33,127 bases of DNA from Flavobacteriales bacterium (GTDB lineage: Bacteria > Bacteroidota > Bacteroidia > Flavobacteriales_F > PHOS-HE28), in contig JADKCV010000036.1 of assembly GCA_016718655.1 (NCBI GenBank), forward strand, positions 1 to 33,127, given 5' to 3'. Of the stretch, positions 17,563 to 25,681 are shown piece after piece. The notes under the pieces were generated by a model. It ran no database searches. It was not told the origin of the DNA and saw nothing but the letters and a program-made list of their open reading frames with translations. Position 1 is the stretch's first letter. Each line of letters opens with the position of its first letter. The translations under genes and the position numbers were made by a program.

Positions 17563-18303
17563 ATGCGCTACACGCTTCGCATCCTCTCCCTGAGTCTTTC
17601 ATTCGCCATCGTGGGTGGGTCCTTCGCACAGTCCGAGGTGATCTCCTACCAATGGTTGAACCAGTGGTGTGGCAGTTTGCTCGATTGTGAGGAAGGCTGC
17701 ATGGCCTGCAACCTCCCCGCAAGTTCCAGCGCACAATTCTTCGGGACCAACGTGGCTTGGATCGGCGTTGACGTCTGTCCGCATCCCGTGGCGGCCGGTG
17801 ACAACGCCATCGGCACCTTCGGGTGGACGGTGGACCAGACCTCGGACAAGTACATCGTGCTCTCCGGGGTATCCACCAATGCCGTGCAGATCGACAGCAT
17901 CATCTTCCGCCATGCGCGCAGTGCCCAAGGGCCTTCCCGCGTAAGGGTGGACTACACGCGCAGCGCCATGGAACCGTTGAGCGAACTGGCCGATATCACT
18001 GTTCAGCACGACTTCCACACGGAGGTGATCACCGACCTCGGATGCTTGACCACCACAGCCCAGGACCCGTTCGGCACCTTCCAACTCCAGTTCAGCCCCT
18101 ACGGTAGCAACGAAGGCAGCTGGTACCTGGACGAAGTGCGCATCGTGGCCACCCCATGCCAGATCTCCACCGCGGTGGAGGATGTGGCACCGGTGCAGCA
18201 GGTGTACAACGGACCGTGGTACGATGTGTTGGGCCGCCCGGTCAAGGGCGAGGTCCCCGCTGGTGTGTACATCGGCAAGCAGCGACAGGTCAAGGTCTTC
18301 TAG
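17563..18303 (+). CDS. Secreted hypothetical protein with Cys-rich N-terminus
   Basis: The 246-residue protein begins with a signal peptide (LRILSLSLSFAIVGGSFAQS). Residues about 33-50 contain four Cys in WCGSLLDCEEGCMACNLP. The middle looks like a beta-sandwich (FGWTVDQTSDKYIVLSGVS, VRVDYTRS, WYLDEVRIV). The end, YDVLGRPVKGEVPAGVYIGKQ, resembles the last strands of a T9SS sorting domain in shortened form, so export by that system is plausible. No enzymatic motif is seen. TAACTTTT about 55 bases upstream of the ATG is a possible -7 element. The next gene also encodes a secreted protein. Confidence 0.7.
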   Translation: MRYTLRILSLSLSFAIVGGSFAQSEVISYQWLNQWCGSLLDCEEGCMACNLPASSSAQFFGTNVAWIGVDVCPHPVAAGDNAIGTFGWTVDQTSDKYIVLSGVSTNAVQIDSIIFRHARSAQGPSRVRVDYTRSAMEPLSELADITVQHDFHTEVITDLGCLTTTAQDPFGTFQLQFSPYGSNEGSWYLDEVRIVATPCQISTAVEDVAPVQQVYNGPWYDVLGRPVKGEVPAGVYIGKQRQVKVF

Positions 18304-18351
18304 CGCGGGATGACGTAATTTCGTACCCCGGTAACAGCACCGGCCCGAACG

Positions 18352-19981
18352 TTGAAGTACATCCTCACCGCCCTGCTCTTCGCAGGGCTTGCCTGGTCCA
18401 CCCAGGCCTACGCACAGTCCCGTATCGAACTTGTTCCTTACGCCGCCGAACTCGGTACGGCGGTCGACATCACCCATGCCGGTGATGGACGTCTCTTCGT
18501 GGCCCGCCAGTACGGCGCCATCTTCCTGGTCCGGGACAGCATGGACGTGGCCGACATCGAGTTCCTCGACATCGCTTCCCGCGTGCTCTTCAACGGCGAA
18601 CGTGGGCTCCTGGGCATGGCCTTCGATCCGGACTTCGCCACCAACGGTCATTTCTACGTGAACTACATCACCGGCACCGGTGATGGCATCTCGCGCATCT
18701 CGCGGTTCACGGTCGGCCCCAACCCCGACGTGGCCGACCCCAACAGCGAGGTGGTGCTCATCAGCCTTCCGCAGCCCAACCCCATCCACCAGGCCGGTGG
18801 ACTGGCATTCGGCACCGATGGTTATTTGTACTGTGCCCTCGGGGACGGTGGCGGTTCGGACGATCCGAACAACGAAGGGCAGGACCCTACCAGCCTGTTC
18901 GGGACCATCCTGCGGATCAAGCCGGAGTCCGATGGCACCTACAGCATCCCGCCGGACAATCCCTTCGTGGGTGCTTCGGGCGATACGCTCCCTGAGATCT
19001 GGGCCTATGGCCTGCGCAACCCGTTCCGCTTCGGCATCGATCCCGGCCAACGGCGATCTGTGGATCGGCGATGTGGGGCAGGAGCGCTGGGAAGAGCTCG
19101 ACCATTGGCCAGGTGGCCTGAACACCGGTCCCAATTTCGGCTGGCGTTGTTACGAGGGCAATGCTCCGTTCATCACCGCGGGTTGTGCGGACAGCACCAC
19201 GTTCCAATGGCCCGTGGTCGCCCTTTCGCACGGCATCCTCGGGGGCACCGCATGTGCCATCGTGGCCGGCGAGGTCTACCGGGGCACACGCTATCCCTAC
19301 CTCTACGGCAGGCACCTCTACACCGACTTCTGCTCCGGCGAATTGCGCTCCGTGATGCCCGATGGGCAAGGTGGTTGGGTGGATGAACTGCTCCTGTCCA
19401 CGGGAATGCTCGGCATCACGTCCATCGGCGCCGACAGTGCCGGTGAATTGTACACCACCAACGTCATCTCCGGCCTGGTGCATAAGATCGTGGACCGCTG
19501 TGCGGCGGTCTCGGTCGCCATCGATCTGGTCGGCGACTCGCTGGTCTCCACGGAGGCCGATACCTACCAGTGGTTCCTGAACGGCGATACCATCACGGGT
19601 GCCACGGATCGCTACCTGGAACTCACGGGTAACGGCACGTACACGGTCTCGGTCACCCTGAACGAGGGCTGTGCAGTGGACTCCGAGCCGTATGTGTTCC
19701 TGAGCACCGCCATGTTCAGCCCTGCATCACCCGGCGCCGTGCTACGCATACGCCCAGTGCCAGCGGACGATGTGGTGTACATCGAAGGCGATGGTACGAA
19801 TTCAGCGGGTGCCATGCTCCACATCCTGGATGCTCGTGGGCGCATGCTCAGCGCGGTGCGTTGGCCTGTGGGTGGTCAGCGCATGGCAGTGCCCGTACGC
19901 GACCTCGTCGATGGGTTGTACACCGTGCTGCTTATCGGTGATGCGGGATCCCGGTCGGCCAGGTTCCTGGTGCAGCACTGA
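18352..19981 (+). CDS. Secreted GSDH/PQQ-type sugar dehydrogenase-like propeller with T9SS domain, one frame break near 19043
   Basis: The restored protein (about 542 residues) starts at a TTG codon before a signal peptide (KYILTALLFAGLAWSTQAYA). The glucose/sorbosone dehydrogenase-like propeller shows GERGLLGMAFDPDF, HQAGGLAFGTDGYLYCALGD, LFGTILRIKP, IWAYGLRNPFRFGIDP, NGDLWIGDVGQERWEEL and YLYGRHLYTDFCSGELR. A short Ig-like segment and a T9SS sorting domain follow (IRPVPADDVVYI, ILDARGRML, LVDGLYTVLL). As written, the first frame leaves the family at 19045. Removing one C from TCCCGG restores DPANGDLWIGDVG. Oxidation of sugars or related alcohols outside the cell is the usual family role, but the substrate is not inferable. 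Confidence 0.85.
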
Positions 19982-20890
19982 TCACTTGCGCCGGGCGCGC
20001 GGGTGGAATTGTAGGATGTTGCTGCGCAGGTATTCCCGGTCCAAGTGGGTGTAGATCTCCGTGGTGGTGATGCTCGCGTGGCCCAGCATCTCCTGCACCG
20101 CTCGTAGGTCCGCGCCGCCCTCCACCAGGTGGGTGGCGAAGGAATGGCGGAAGGTGTGCGGGCTGATGGTCTTGCGGATGCCGGCCTTCGCTGTCAGTTC
20201 CTTCACCAGGTTGAACACCGCCACCCGCGATAGCCCGCCGCCGCGTGCGTTCAGGAACACGATGTCCTCCGCGTTGCGTTGCACGGGCTGATGAACGCGC
20301 ACCTCATCAATATACCGGGTGATGCTGTGCATAGCCTCGGGACCGATGGGCACCAACCGCTCCTTGTCGCCCTTGCCCACCACCCGGATGTAGCCCTCGC
20401 TGAAGTGAAGCCACGAACGGCGCAGACCGCACAACTCGCTCACCCGCAGCCCACATCCGTAGAGGGTTTCCACGATGGCCTGGTCCCGGTGCCCCAAAGG
20501 TGCGCTCAGGTCCACCGCGGCCAACATGGCCTCCACCTCCGACACGCTCAGGAACACCGGCAACTTCCTGCCGGTGCGCGGGCTTTGCACCAGTTCGGAG
20601 GGATCCTCCTTCACCTGCCCCTCGCGCCGAAGTCCACGGTAGAAGGCCCGGATGGCACTGAGGTAACGCGCCTGGCTGGTAGCCGCAGCGCCTGCTTTCG
20701 CCGTCTGTTTCAGGAAGAGCTGCAGATCCTCCAGCCCGATCGTCCCAGGTAGGAGTGGGGGTCGCATGGACGTGGCGAACTGCCGCAGCTTCTCCAGGTC
20801 GCGTACGTACGATGCCACCGTGCGATCGCTCAACGACCGCTCCAGTTTCAAGTGCATCCGGAACTCCGCCAAGGAGCTGTCCCAATCCAT
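19982..20890 (-). CDS. xerD: Site-specific tyrosine recombinase XerD
   Basis: The 302-residue protein has the SAM-like N-terminal core-binding domain (SSLAEFRMHLKLERSLSDRTVASYVRDL) and a complete catalytic domain. Catalytic residues are Arg149 (GCGLRVSELCGL), Lys173, His245 and Arg248 (HTFRHSFATHL), His271 (LGHASI) and the nucleophile Tyr280 (TTEIYTH). Length and motif spacing fit chromosomal XerC/XerD, which resolve chromosome dimers at dif. There is no phage or element context. An upstream extension to 20980 is possible, but the Met at 20890 sits 4 bases after a GACCTTTG promoter box and gives the usual family N-terminus. It is divergent from aroQ. Confidence 0.9.
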   Translation of the reverse strand: MDWDSSLAEFRMHLKLERSLSDRTVASYVRDLEKLRQFATSMRPPLLPGTIGLEDLQLFLKQTAKAGAAATSQARYLSAIRAFYRGLRREGQVKEDPSELVQSPRTGRKLPVFLSVSEVEAMLAAVDLSAPLGHRDQAIVETLYGCGLRVSELCGLRRSWLHFSEGYIRVVGKGDKERLVPIGPEAMHSITRYIDEVRVHQPVQRNAEDIVFLNARGGGLSRVAVFNLVKELTAKAGIRKTISPHTFRHSFATHLVEGGADLRAVQEMLGHASITTTEIYTHLDREYLRSNILQFHPRARRK

Positions 20891-20894
20891 GCAC

Positions 20895-20902
20895 CAAAGG
20901 TC
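20895..20902 (-). promoter_or_regulatory. -7-like box (GACCTTTG) upstream of xerD
   Basis: On the minus strand GACCTTTG ends 4 bases before the chosen xerD ATG. It matches TAnnTTTG except for the first base, and predicts a leaderless or nearly leaderless mRNA. Confidence 0.4.
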
Positions 20903-21003
20903 CATCCGCTCCATGCGTGTGCACGCCAACGGGCGGCCCAAGTGCGAACCACCGATCGTGTATCGCTCGGGATCGTTCATCTTCGCGGGTAGAGCAGCAT
21001 CGC

Positions 21004-21429
21004 ATGGAACAGATCCTCGTGATCAATGGCCCCAACCTGAACCTGTTGGGCACGCGCGAACCGGCCCTTTACGGCGGCCGGTCCATGGCCGATTATTGGC
21101 CGGAACTGGTCGCTGCTTTTCCGCGAACGACATTGGAACTCCGCCAGTCGAACCTGGAAGGTGAACTCATCACCTGGGTGCAACAGGCCGAGGGGCGGTA
21201 CCACGGCGTGGTGCTCAACGCGGGCGGTTACAGCCACACTTCCGTAGCCCTGCGCGATGCGGTATCGGCCATCACGGTGCCGGTCATCGAAGTGCACCTT
21301 TCGAATTTGCTGGCACGCGAGCCCTTCCGGCACGTGTCATTGGTCGGTGCGGTATGCTCGGGGAGCATCATGGGCCTCGGGCTCGACGGCTACCGGTTGG
21401 CCGTGGATCACCTGCTGCGTCGCGGCTGA
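21004..21429 (+). CDS. aroQ: Type II 3-dehydroquinate dehydratase
   Basis: The 141-residue enzyme dehydrates 3-dehydroquinate to 3-dehydroshikimate in the shikimate pathway and normally forms a dodecamer in the cytosol. Signature features are ILVINGPNLNLLGTREPALYG with the catalytic Tyr23, QSNLEGELI, LNAGGYSHTSVALRDA and EVHLSN with His98, followed by REPFRHVS. Family length is about 140-150, so the protein is complete. The 3' end overlaps the end of the convergent glycosyltransferase gene by 22 bases. Confidence 0.95.
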   Translation: MEQILVINGPNLNLLGTREPALYGGRSMADYWPELVAAFPRTTLELRQSNLEGELITWVQQAEGRYHGVVLNAGGYSHTSVALRDAVSAITVPVIEVHLSNLLAREPFRHVSLVGAVCSGSIMGLGLDGYRLAVDHLLRRG

Positions 21430-22451
21430 TCGAAGGCCTCGCGGTCCAACTGCGTGAACCGCGTCCACTTCAGGATGAACCGGTCGTAGGCGATGCTCCG
21501 ATGGTACATCCCGGTCAGGTCGGGAGAGCGTTCCGTCCGCAACAGTTCCTTGCGTTGGCGCAGCACGTGCGGCATACGGCTGAAGTAGGACCAATGGGCA
21601 CGTGCCACCTGCCACGTATGGGCACCATGACCTTCCAACAGGAACTTCAACGCAGCGAACCCGTCGAGCAACAAGCGGCGGAACAACCAGTACCACAGCC
21701 CGCCCACGTGCAGGTTCTTCGTCAGCACGATCAGGCTGTTGCGGAAGTTCAGGTAGGTCTTCCGCGGGCTGCCATAACCCAGCGCGCCACCGCCCACGTG
21801 GTACACGGTGGCCGAACTGGTGTACCCGATCCGCTTGCCGATCCGGCGCAGTCGCCAGCACAGGTCGATCTCCTCCATGTGGGCGAACAGGTCCTCATCG
21901 AACCCACCCACGGCATGGAAGGCCTGCGCATCGATCATCAGGCAGGCCCCGGTGGCCCAGAAGACATCGGTGTCGCTGTCGTACTGGCCCGTATCGGGTT
22001 CGGTGATCTCGAAGATGCGCCCCCGGCAGAACGGATATCCGTTGCGGTCGATGTAGCCCCCCGCGGCCCCGGCATGCTCGAACCGGCTCCGGTCACGGTA
22101 GGAGAGCACCTTGGGTTGGCAGGCCACCATGCCCGGCTGGGAATCCAGGTAGGCGTTCAGCGCAGCGATCCATCCGGGTGTCACCTCCACATCGGAATTC
22201 AACAGCACGTACCGGTCGGCGGTCACCTGGGCCAGGGCACGGTCATAGCCACCGGCAAAGCCATGGTTGCCATCCAGTGGCAGGGTCCGTAGCGCAGGGT
22301 AGGTGGCGGCCAGCCAGGCCAGGCTATCGTCCGTGGAACCGTTGTCCGCCACGATCACCTCCGCATCGGGGGTGTTCGCGATCACGCCGGGCAGGAAGCG
22401 TTGAAGCCACTCCCTGCCATTCCAGTTCAGGATGACGACGGCGGTGCGCAT
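21408..22451 (-). CDS. Family 2 glycosyltransferase
   Basis: The 347-residue protein has a GT-A fold opening TAVVILNWNGREWLQRFLPG, the nucleotide-binding DNGSTDDS, a GFAGGYDRAL helix and the metal-binding region LLNSDVEV. It continues with FWATGACLMIDAQAF and GGFDEDLFAHMEEIDLCWR, characteristic of rhamnosyltransferase-like GT2 enzymes in lipopolysaccharide or exopolysaccharide assembly. The C-terminal region (TYLNFRNSLIVLTKNL, WYWLFRRLLLDGFAAL) is likely membrane-associated. It is not inside a polysaccharide cluster, so the acceptor is unknown. Its promoter is inferred from CACCTTTG 8 bases before the ATG. Confidence 0.9.
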   Translation of the reverse strand: MRTAVVILNWNGREWLQRFLPGVIANTPDAEVIVADNGSTDDSLAWLAATYPALRTLPLDGNHGFAGGYDRALAQVTADRYVLLNSDVEVTPGWIAALNAYLDSQPGMVACQPKVLSYRDRSRFEHAGAAGGYIDRNGYPFCRGRIFEITEPDTGQYDSDTDVFWATGACLMIDAQAFHAVGGFDEDLFAHMEEIDLCWRLRRIGKRIGYTSSATVYHVGGGALGYGSPRKTYLNFRNSLIVLTKNLHVGGLWYWLFRRLLLDGFAALKFLLEGHGAHTWQVARAHWSYFSRMPHVLRQRKELLRTERSPDLTGMYHRSIAYDRFILKWTRFTQLDREAFDQPRRSR

Positions 22452-22459
22452 GAGCGGCG

Positions 22460-22467
22460 CAAAGGTG
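22460..22467 (-). promoter_or_regulatory. -7-like box (CACCTTTG) upstream of GT2 gene
   Basis: On the minus strand CACCTTTG ends 8 bases before the ATG at 22451, inside the 38-base gap after the GWxTD gene. It matches TAnnTTTG except for the first base. Confidence 0.35.
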
Positions 22468-22489
22468 CATCAATGACCGGTACCCGATG

Positions 22490-23944
22490 TTACCGGGGAT
22501 CGTTGAAGAACTCCAACACGCGCTCGCTCTCCGTGGTGCCCGGCTGCTGGGTCTGTACCCCGGGCATGGCCACGTTGCGTTGGTGCAGGATGTTGTTCCA
22601 CTGCGGGTTCTGCAGTTCACCGGGCACCTCGCTGTGCAGCAGCTGCATACAGGTGTTGGCCAGGTCGGGCTGGTAGAACACGAAGCGTCGGTTGGTGTAC
22701 TTGCCGGCCCGGTAGTAGTGCCAGATGGTGTAGGGTACCGTGCCCATCTCGTTGAACCGGTCCATCATGGTGTTCGGTGCGCCGTACTTCAGGTACACGT
22801 TGCCACGGTCCGTCTCGTAGCCCTTCATCACCCGGCAGCCGAACAGCTTGTTCACCTTCACCACCTGCTCACGGTAGTCCCGCCAGGCCTGCTCGGGATC
22901 CACCGACCGGTTGGACCAGAAGCTGTAGAAGAAGCGGCGCATCAGGTCGATGTCCTTGTCCTTCACCCGGTCGTCGATGATCTTGCGCTCCAGCGGATCG
23001 GCGATGGGCCGCATGCTGTTGATGTGCTCCACCAGCGAATCGGCATCCATGAAGGCGCCGGCGAAGGTGTTGCTCAGGTCCAGCTTCTCCATCCCTTGCA
23101 GGTCGTAGGAGTGCCGGATCGGATTGTTGCGCATGAAGAACTGCTCGCCGCGTGTCACCAGTTCGCCGCGCTTGTCGCGCACTTCCACGGCCAGCAGGTA
23201 GTTGCCACTGGGCAGGTCGCGGATATCGAAGCTGGAGATCACCGGTTCCACGGCACCGGCCTTCGTCCGGTTCACCCGCTTGTAGCCGCCGTACACCGTG
23301 CGCTTCTCGAAGCCCTCGATCTGGTAGTTCAACAGGTAGAGGCTGTCCTGCCCGAATGCGGCTCCCGTACCGTACACCTCCGCGTAGAAGTTGAGGGTGG
23401 TGATGGTGGAGGGGAAGTAGTCGCTCAGCAGCGGCACCACCTGGTAGCCATGCTTCGCCGCCACGCCCTCGGCGCCCGGATCGATCCGCTCGGCCAGCAG
23501 GATGTTGGAGATGGACACTCCTGTCGGCGGTGCGCCCACTGCCAATGGCATGCGGTAGCGGGCACGCGTGGTGTCCGTGCTGTTCAGGTCCAAGGCCTCC
23601 ACCAGCAGGTCGTAGGATCCCGGTTCCAATTGGAAGAACTCCTGGTGCAGCAGGTCCTGCCGCACCGAATCCAAACGTTCCGGACCCAGCACCTCGGTCT
23701 TGGCGAAGGCCTTGATCACCCCGCCCTGTTCCACGATGGTCAGGATCTCCACCCGCGGTTGCATGAACCCTCGCTCGTTGGCCATCAGCGCCGCCGAACC
23801 GGCCAGCACGGCCATGTTCACCTCCACGCGCGGGCCGCGTTGGGGCACGTGGAAGACCTTGGTCTCGATGACGATGTCCAATGCGGCCTGGCCGGTGAAG
23901 GGCAGCAGGCACAGTAGGGCGAGCAGGGTGAGGGTCGAACGCAT
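22490..23944 (-). CDS. GWxTD domain-containing secreted protein
   Basis: The 484-residue protein begins with a signal peptide (RSTLTLLALLCLLPFTGQA). A beta-rich N-terminal two-thirds is followed by the domain named after a GWxTD-like motif: here FYSFWSNRSVDPEQAWRDY near residue 345, then GYETDRGNVYLKYGAPNTM and the WHYYRAGKYTNRRFVFYQPD segment. Such proteins are found across Bacteroidota and relatives and have no established function. The Met at 23944 is chosen over one at 24025 because it begins the signal peptide and lies 5 bases after a perfect TAACTTTG promoter box. The frame is intact. Confidence 0.88.
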   Translation of the reverse strand: MRSTLTLLALLCLLPFTGQAALDIVIETKVFHVPQRGPRVEVNMAVLAGSAALMANERGFMQPRVEILTIVEQGGVIKAFAKTEVLGPERLDSVRQDLLHQEFFQLEPGSYDLLVEALDLNSTDTTRARYRMPLAVGAPPTGVSISNILLAERIDPGAEGVAAKHGYQVVPLLSDYFPSTITTLNFYAEVYGTGAAFGQDSLYLLNYQIEGFEKRTVYGGYKRVNRTKAGAVEPVISSFDIRDLPSGNYLLAVEVRDKRGELVTRGEQFFMRNNPIRHSYDLQGMEKLDLSNTFAGAFMDADSLVEHINSMRPIADPLERKIIDDRVKDKDIDLMRRFFYSFWSNRSVDPEQAWRDYREQVVKVNKLFGCRVMKGYETDRGNVYLKYGAPNTMMDRFNEMGTVPYTIWHYYRAGKYTNRRFVFYQPDLANTCMQLLHSEVPGELQNPQWNNILHQRNVAMPGVQTQQPGTTESERVLEFFNDPR

Positions 23945-23949
23945 CCACA

Positions 23950-23957
23950 CAAAGTTA
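23950..23957 (-). promoter_or_regulatory. Bacteroidota -7 box (TAACTTTG) for GWxTD gene
   Basis: On the minus strand TAACTTTG matches TAnnTTTG perfectly and ends 5 bases before the ATG at 23944, the same spacing as at 5717. A leaderless transcript is expected. Confidence 0.5.
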
Positions 23958-24493
23958 CGACCAGCCGCTGCCCTTGTCCGACCGTTCACGGGTTGAATGG
24001 TACCGAAGGCCAAAGGGAGGGGCAACGGTAGCGGGGTTCAGTGGGTTCAGATCGGGAAGTGAGGCGGGTAGGGGGCAGACACCACGGAACACAGATCCGC
24101 GGGAGTTGGGGAAAGGATGGAAGGTCTGGTTCAATGGACGATGCCGATATTCGTTCATGCCCCGTGAATTGCCGCAACGCGCCACCATCCGATGGACGGG
24201 ATACGATTACGCCCAATGCGGCGCGTATTACCTGACCATCGTGACGAATGAGCGCCGCACGTTGTTCGGAAGGATCGCGGGTGGTGCGATGCAACCATCA
24301 CCCATCGGTGATCTGGCCCGCCAATGTTGGGACGCATTACCGCAACACATGTCGCATGTGGATGTCGGGAATTCGTGGTGATGCCGAACCATGTGCATGG
24401 GATCGTGGTGATACGGGAACGGTTGGTGGACGTCCGTGGGAATGCGATGGACGGCGCGGCGGACGGGGTGCCGGGACGGTGCGATGGACGTAG

Positions 24494-24513
24494 GGGCGCG
24501 TCATGACGCGCCC
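24494..24513. repeat. REP-like palindrome, copy 1
   Basis: GGGCGCGTCATGACGCGCCC is a perfect 20-base palindrome located inside the variable region of the transposase gene. In the transposase frame it encodes GARHDAP. Confidence 0.8.
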
Positions 24514-24524
24514 AGCAACGTCGC

Positions 24525-24615
24525 GCCCGATACGAACACGAACCCGCCCGAAACAACGAACCCGCCCGATACGAACACGATCGCGCCCAAAACAACGATC
24601 GCGCCCGACGATCCC
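24525..24615 (+). repeat. Degenerate short tandem array within transposase gene
   Basis: Units of alternating 21 and 18 bases built on cgcccgatacgaacacgaac and the shorter cgcccgaaacaacgaac recur about four times. They encode the Pro/Thr/Asn-rich linker APDTNTNPPETTNPPD. The array lies between two REP palindromes. Confidence 0.6.
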
Positions 24616-24673
24616 GGAACCGGAATGCCCGGCGGCGTTCCCGACACGGCCGACGCACATTTCCAACACACAC

Positions 24674-24693
24674 GGGCGCGTCATGACGCGCCC
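24674..24693. repeat. REP-like palindrome, copy 2
   Basis: This copy is identical over 20 bases to the palindrome at 24494 and is again read as RARHDAP in the transposase frame. The flank CCCCTACGGG resembles the longer REP form. Confidence 0.8.
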
Positions 24694-24865
24694 CTACGGG
24701 ATCGGCGGAAACCGCCGGGCATCCCGCGTGGCGCGTTGGGCCAGATCGTGGCGTCGTACAAATCCGCCGTTACGCGCATGGCGTATCGCCATGGGTTGTT
24801 ACCCCACGGCACGCCCGTTTGGCAACGCAATTATTGGGACCGCGTCATCCGCGATGACGTTGTAA

Positions 24866-24885
24866 GGGCGTGAAATTTCACGCCC
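24866..24885. repeat. Second-type palindrome interrupting the transposase C-terminus
   Basis: GGGCGTGAAATTTCACGCCC is a perfect 20-base palindrome with the same outer arms as the other two and a different core. It introduces a TGA stop into the transposase frame. Confidence 0.8.
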
Positions 24886-25034
24886 CAACGAACGTGTTGC
24901 CCAATATATCCGCGACAACCCTGCCAATTGGGGGAAGGACCGTTTCAAACCGTGAACACGGGTGCGGCGCATCACCGATCGGCACGGACAGCCCAGCCTG
25001 TAAAGAGGGGAACACACCACGGATCATAGGACCT

Positions 25035-25052
25035 ATCCCGCCTTAGCGGGAT
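25035..25052. terminator. Hairpin between convergent transposase and hypothetical gene
   Basis: A 7-bp perfect stem (atcccgc / gcgggat) with a 4-base loop lies 38 bases downstream of the minus-strand gene stop. No U-tract follows, so it may be a terminator or another repeat arm. Confidence 0.35.
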
Positions 25053-25090
25053 CCGCGGGAACGGCGGTTCAGGTGCCGGCAAAGTACATC

Positions 25091-25681
25091 CTACGCGTTC
25101 AAAGCATTCAGGCGCTCCCAGAGGATGCGCTCCTCGGGGCTCAGCATGCTGTGGTCCTTGAAGGTGTCGCAGCCGATCAGTTTGGTGCCGTGGTGGCGGG
25201 CGAGGATGAGGCCTTGGGTGATGGCCGCGCCCAGCTCGGGCTGGGCCGGGTAGAAGCGGGGCACGTGCCGCACCGGTGGCTGCGGGTATTGACGGAAAAA
25301 GCCGATCATGTTCGTCAGCTTCACGCCCATCAGCTCGCTGCGCTTGCCCCACCGACCGAAGAAGTGCGTATCGAAATGCAGCGGTCGCTGAGCGCCACGC
25401 AACAGGATGGCGTCCAAGGCCTCATGCCGGTGGTCCATTACGCTATGGAACCAATAGTAGAGCGCGTGCGCCTCGATGCCGGTGTCCGTGGCGGCCACCA
25501 GGCACCACCATTGGCCCGGACCGCACCAATAGCGGTAGCTGTGAAGGCGTCGCGCGCCAGGGTCCTTGCGCAGGGTCTGTTGCACCAAGGCACCGCGCCG
25601 GCGCATCTGCTCCACCACCTTGGGGTACTGCTGGCGCGCCTGCTGCAGCCTGGCTTCCAGAATGGACAGAGGTACGCTCAT
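25091..25681 (-). CDS. Conserved hypothetical protein (196 residues)
   Basis: I cannot assign a function. From Met 25681 the protein starts SVPLSILEARLQQARQQYP, has an alpha-helical N-terminus, a Trp-rich central part (YRYWCGPGQWWCLVAATDTG, HALYYWFHSVMDHRHEAL), then HFFGRWGKRSELMGVKLTNM and a C-terminal HHGTKLIGCDTFKDHSMLSPEERILWERL. His and Cys residues could bind metal. The frame stays open upstream through a hairpin repeat and the minisatellite to 26194. The start at 25681 is preferred because residues further upstream derive from repeat DNA. TTACTTTAGG about 20 bases before this ATG is a weak promoter candidate. Confidence 0.6.
   Translation of the reverse strand: MSVPLSILEARLQQARQQYPKVVEQMRRRGALVQQTLRKDPGARRLHSYRYWCGPGQWWCLVAATDTGIEAHALYYWFHSVMDHRHEALDAILLRGAQRPLHFDTHFFGRWGKRSELMGVKLTNMIGFFRQYPQPPVRHVPRFYPAQPELGAAITQGLILARHHGTKLIGCDTFKDHSMLSPEERILWERLNALNA

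Larger units (their letters stand above)
24157..24955 (+). pseudogene. REP-associated tyrosine (Y1) transposase, interrupted
   Basis: Fragments in successive frames form a Y1-type RAYT. Frame one from the ATG at 24157 has RRATIRWTGYDYAQCGAYYLTIVT-like sequence and DALPQHMSHVDV. After one missing base near 24366 comes EFVVMPNHVHGIVVI with the HxH metal motif. A variable stretch follows, then GALGQIVASYKSAVTRMAYR, where the Tyr of SYKS is the likely nucleophile, and WQRNYWDRVIRDD. The last part, ERVAQYIRDNPANWGKDRFKP (24890-24955), is separated from RDD by a perfect palindrome containing a stop. Homologues run straight from RDD into such a tail, so the palindrome appears to be an insertion. The enzyme would act on REP palindromes. 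As written it is unlikely to be made. Confidence 0.75.

Noticed and set aside
1440..19060. Programmed ribosomal frameshifting at the broken genes
   Set aside because: No slippery heptamer with a following stem is consistent across sites. The shifts go in both directions and fall mostly in short homopolymers, which fits sequencing indels better.
17599..19134. Minus-strand open frame of 511 codons
   Set aside because: It spans two plus-strand secreted-protein genes antisense and has no recognisable features.
19982..20890. Phage or integron integrase
   Set aside because: Length, intact XerD motif spacing and core-gene neighbours (aroQ) point to chromosomal XerD. No attachment sites or phage genes are adjacent.
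22487..23917. Long plus-strand open frame of 476 codons
   Set aside because: It mirrors the GWxTD gene, which has a signal peptide, family motifs and a promoter box. The antisense product has none.
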